The position numbers were made by a program, and so were the translations under genes. Positions 49,732 to 50,615 of a DNA stretch of 50,615 nt are shown here, one piece after another. The stretch's first letter is position 1; each line of letters starts with the position of its first letter. The notes beneath the pieces were generated by a model. The model had not been told where the DNA came from. It saw nothing but the letters and a program-made list of their open reading frames with translations, and did not search any database. The DNA comes from CAZKUN01 sp964555935. Its GTDB lineage: Bacteria > Armatimonadota > Zipacnadia > Zipacnadales > VGFC01. Location: contig CAZKUN010000039.1 in NCBI GenBank assembly GCA_964555935.1, positions 1 through 50,615 of the forward strand, written 5' to 3'.

Positions 49732-50615
49732 CTAGGAGTCGATCACGGACGTTAGGGTCGCGATCGCGTCGTCGCAGAGCGCTTGGGCGTCCGCAATCGT
49801 GTCTTTCTCGGCGATGACGCGTATGACCGGCTCCGTGTTGCTGGGGCGGATGTGGAGCCAGCTTCGGTCGTTAGGCCAGATGACCTTCACGCCTTCAGTG
49901 GGGTCGAGTTCCTGGTCTGCGTACTGACGGCGAGCTGCCGCAAGTGCCTGCTGAATGCGCGCGGAGGGACACTCGATCTTGGTCTTGTGCATGGCGCTTG
50001 GTTGGAAGTGCTTAGTCCAGGCGGCGATGGTGCCATGCTGCGCAAGTCCCTCGAGGATTAGGCCCATGCCGATCATGCTGTCGCGGCACGGATGCATGTC
50101 CGGATAGATGACGCCACCATTGCCCTCGCCGCCGATAGTGGCCTCTTCGCGTAGCATGGTCTCGACGACGTTGATCTCTCCGACCTTGGCTCGAATGACA
50201 TGCGTACCGTGCCGCTGGGCGATCTCGTCGATCATCCGGCTGCTCGAGACATTGGTGACGAGGGGGCCCCCCTGCCGGGAGGCAACCACGTCGCACGCAA
50301 ACGCGAGGGTGAACTCCTCGCCGATGGCCTGGCCGCGCTCGGAAACGACGGCGAGTCGGTCCGCGTCGGCGTCCTGCGCGAATCCCACGTCGGCTTGATG
50401 GTCCCGCACCGCCTGACAGAGGTCACCGAGATTGGCGGGGATCGGTTCTGGGTCGTGTGGGAACTGGCCGTCGGGCGTATCGTGGATCATGACGACGTCG
50501 CAGCCCATCTCGGTCAGGAGGCGTTCCGTCATCACTGACCCGGCGCCGTTACATGCGTCGACGACGACCTTGGGGTGGCGGCGGCGGATAACTTCAACGT
50601 CGATGCGGCTGAGCA
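49732..50615 (-). CDS. Phosphohexomutase (phosphomannomutase/phosphoglucosamine mutase family), 5' end outside window
   Basis: The C-terminal 294 codons of an alpha-D-phosphohexomutase. The gene runs off the window at 50615 (the upstream frame reads VVVDACNGAGSVMTERLL). The metal-binding loop is DADADRLAV, in place of the usual DGDGDR. The sugar-binding loop is GGEGNGGVIYPDMHPCRDSM, and the phosphate-binding loop is RPSNTEPVIRV. It interconverts hexose 1- and 6-phosphates; whether mannose, glucose or glucosamine cannot be decided. The catalytic serine lies in the missing part. An ATG at 50535 is internal, not the start. Confidence 0.92.
   Translation of the reverse strand, partial: LSRIDVEVIRRRHPKVVVDACNGAGSVMTERLLTEMGCDVVMIHDTPDGQFPHDPEPIPANLGDLCQAVRDHQADVGFAQDADADRLAVVSERGQAIGEEFTLAFACDVVASRQGGPLVTNVSSSRMIDEIAQRHGTHVIRAKVGEINVVETMLREEATIGGEGNGGVIYPDMHPCRDSMIGMGLILEGLAQHGTIAAWTKHFQPSAMHKTKIECPSARIQQALAAARRQYADQELDPTEGVKVIWPNDRSWLHIRPSNTEPVIRVIAEKDTIADAQALCDDAIATLTSVIDS

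Overview
The window is a high-GC chromosomal stretch of an uncultured Gram-negative-type bacterium. It encodes an RND/TolC tripartite efflux pump, several lipoproteins and many signal-peptide proteins. Three runs of exactly ten N (15881, 27998, 30530) mark a scaffolded, probably metagenomic, assembly. The gene mix is typical of Armatimonadota, Planctomycetota or Hydrogenedentota-like genomes: MttB and uroporphyrinogen-decarboxylase-family methyltransferases, a DUF6785-type transporter, a formylglycine sulfatase, GxGYxYP and ceramidase-like hydrolases, PD40 propellers and REP palindromes. I cannot fix the phylum from sequence alone. TGA is a normal stop, as shown by several ATGA/GTGA gene overlaps. 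I saw no tRNA, rRNA, CRISPR or prophage.

Layout. 38-3281 (-): translationally coupled operon of an ECF sigma factor, a one-TM anti-sigma-like protein and a secreted STN-domain protein. 3435-7481 (+): PD40 propeller protein, UroD-family protein, a palindrome-rich intergenic block, and a TPR/zinc-ribbon membrane protein. 7556-11055 (-): sulfatase and DUF6785-like transporter, with a REP in between. 11188-12782 (+): NolW-like secreted protein, then a RAYT transposase inside nested REP repeats. 13008-15478: zinc-ribbon protein (-), secreted Pro/Thr-rich protein and HAD phosphatase (+). 15439-28029 (-): lipoprotein, nuclease-like protein and peptidase-MA protein joined by GTGA overlaps, then (reading upstream) folC, an SLH lipoprotein, a Gfo/Idh dehydrogenase, a PII-like protein and the RND pump. 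28491-32251: a large secreted C39/BtrH-like protein (+) facing an MttB-family methyltransferase (-). 32431-44908 (+): ceramidase/GxGYxYP operon, RNase H-like protein, alpha/beta hydrolase, radical SAM gene broken by an in-frame TGA, ychF, second UroD-family gene, LppM-like lipoprotein, DUF1232, GNAT and sugar isomerase. 44988-50615 (-): purB, folB, 5-formyl-THF cyclo-ligase, a large secreted protein and the 3' part of a phosphohexomutase.

Functional themes are one-carbon and methyl-group metabolism (MttB homolog, two UroD-family proteins, FolC, FolB, 5-FTHF cyclo-ligase), polymer or glycan degradation outside the cytoplasm (sulfatase, ceramidase-like, GxGYxYP, sugar isomerase, Gfo/Idh), and envelope sensing and export (ECF operon, RND pump with PII-like partner). 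The items most worth a second look are the RAYT/REP locus with a coding relic, the MITE-like nested palindromes at 5.9-6.1 kb, the radical SAM gene with an in-frame TGA followed by a SECIS-like hairpin, two apparently leaderless start sites, and a nuclease-fold protein that keeps its four cysteines but has lost its catalytic residues.
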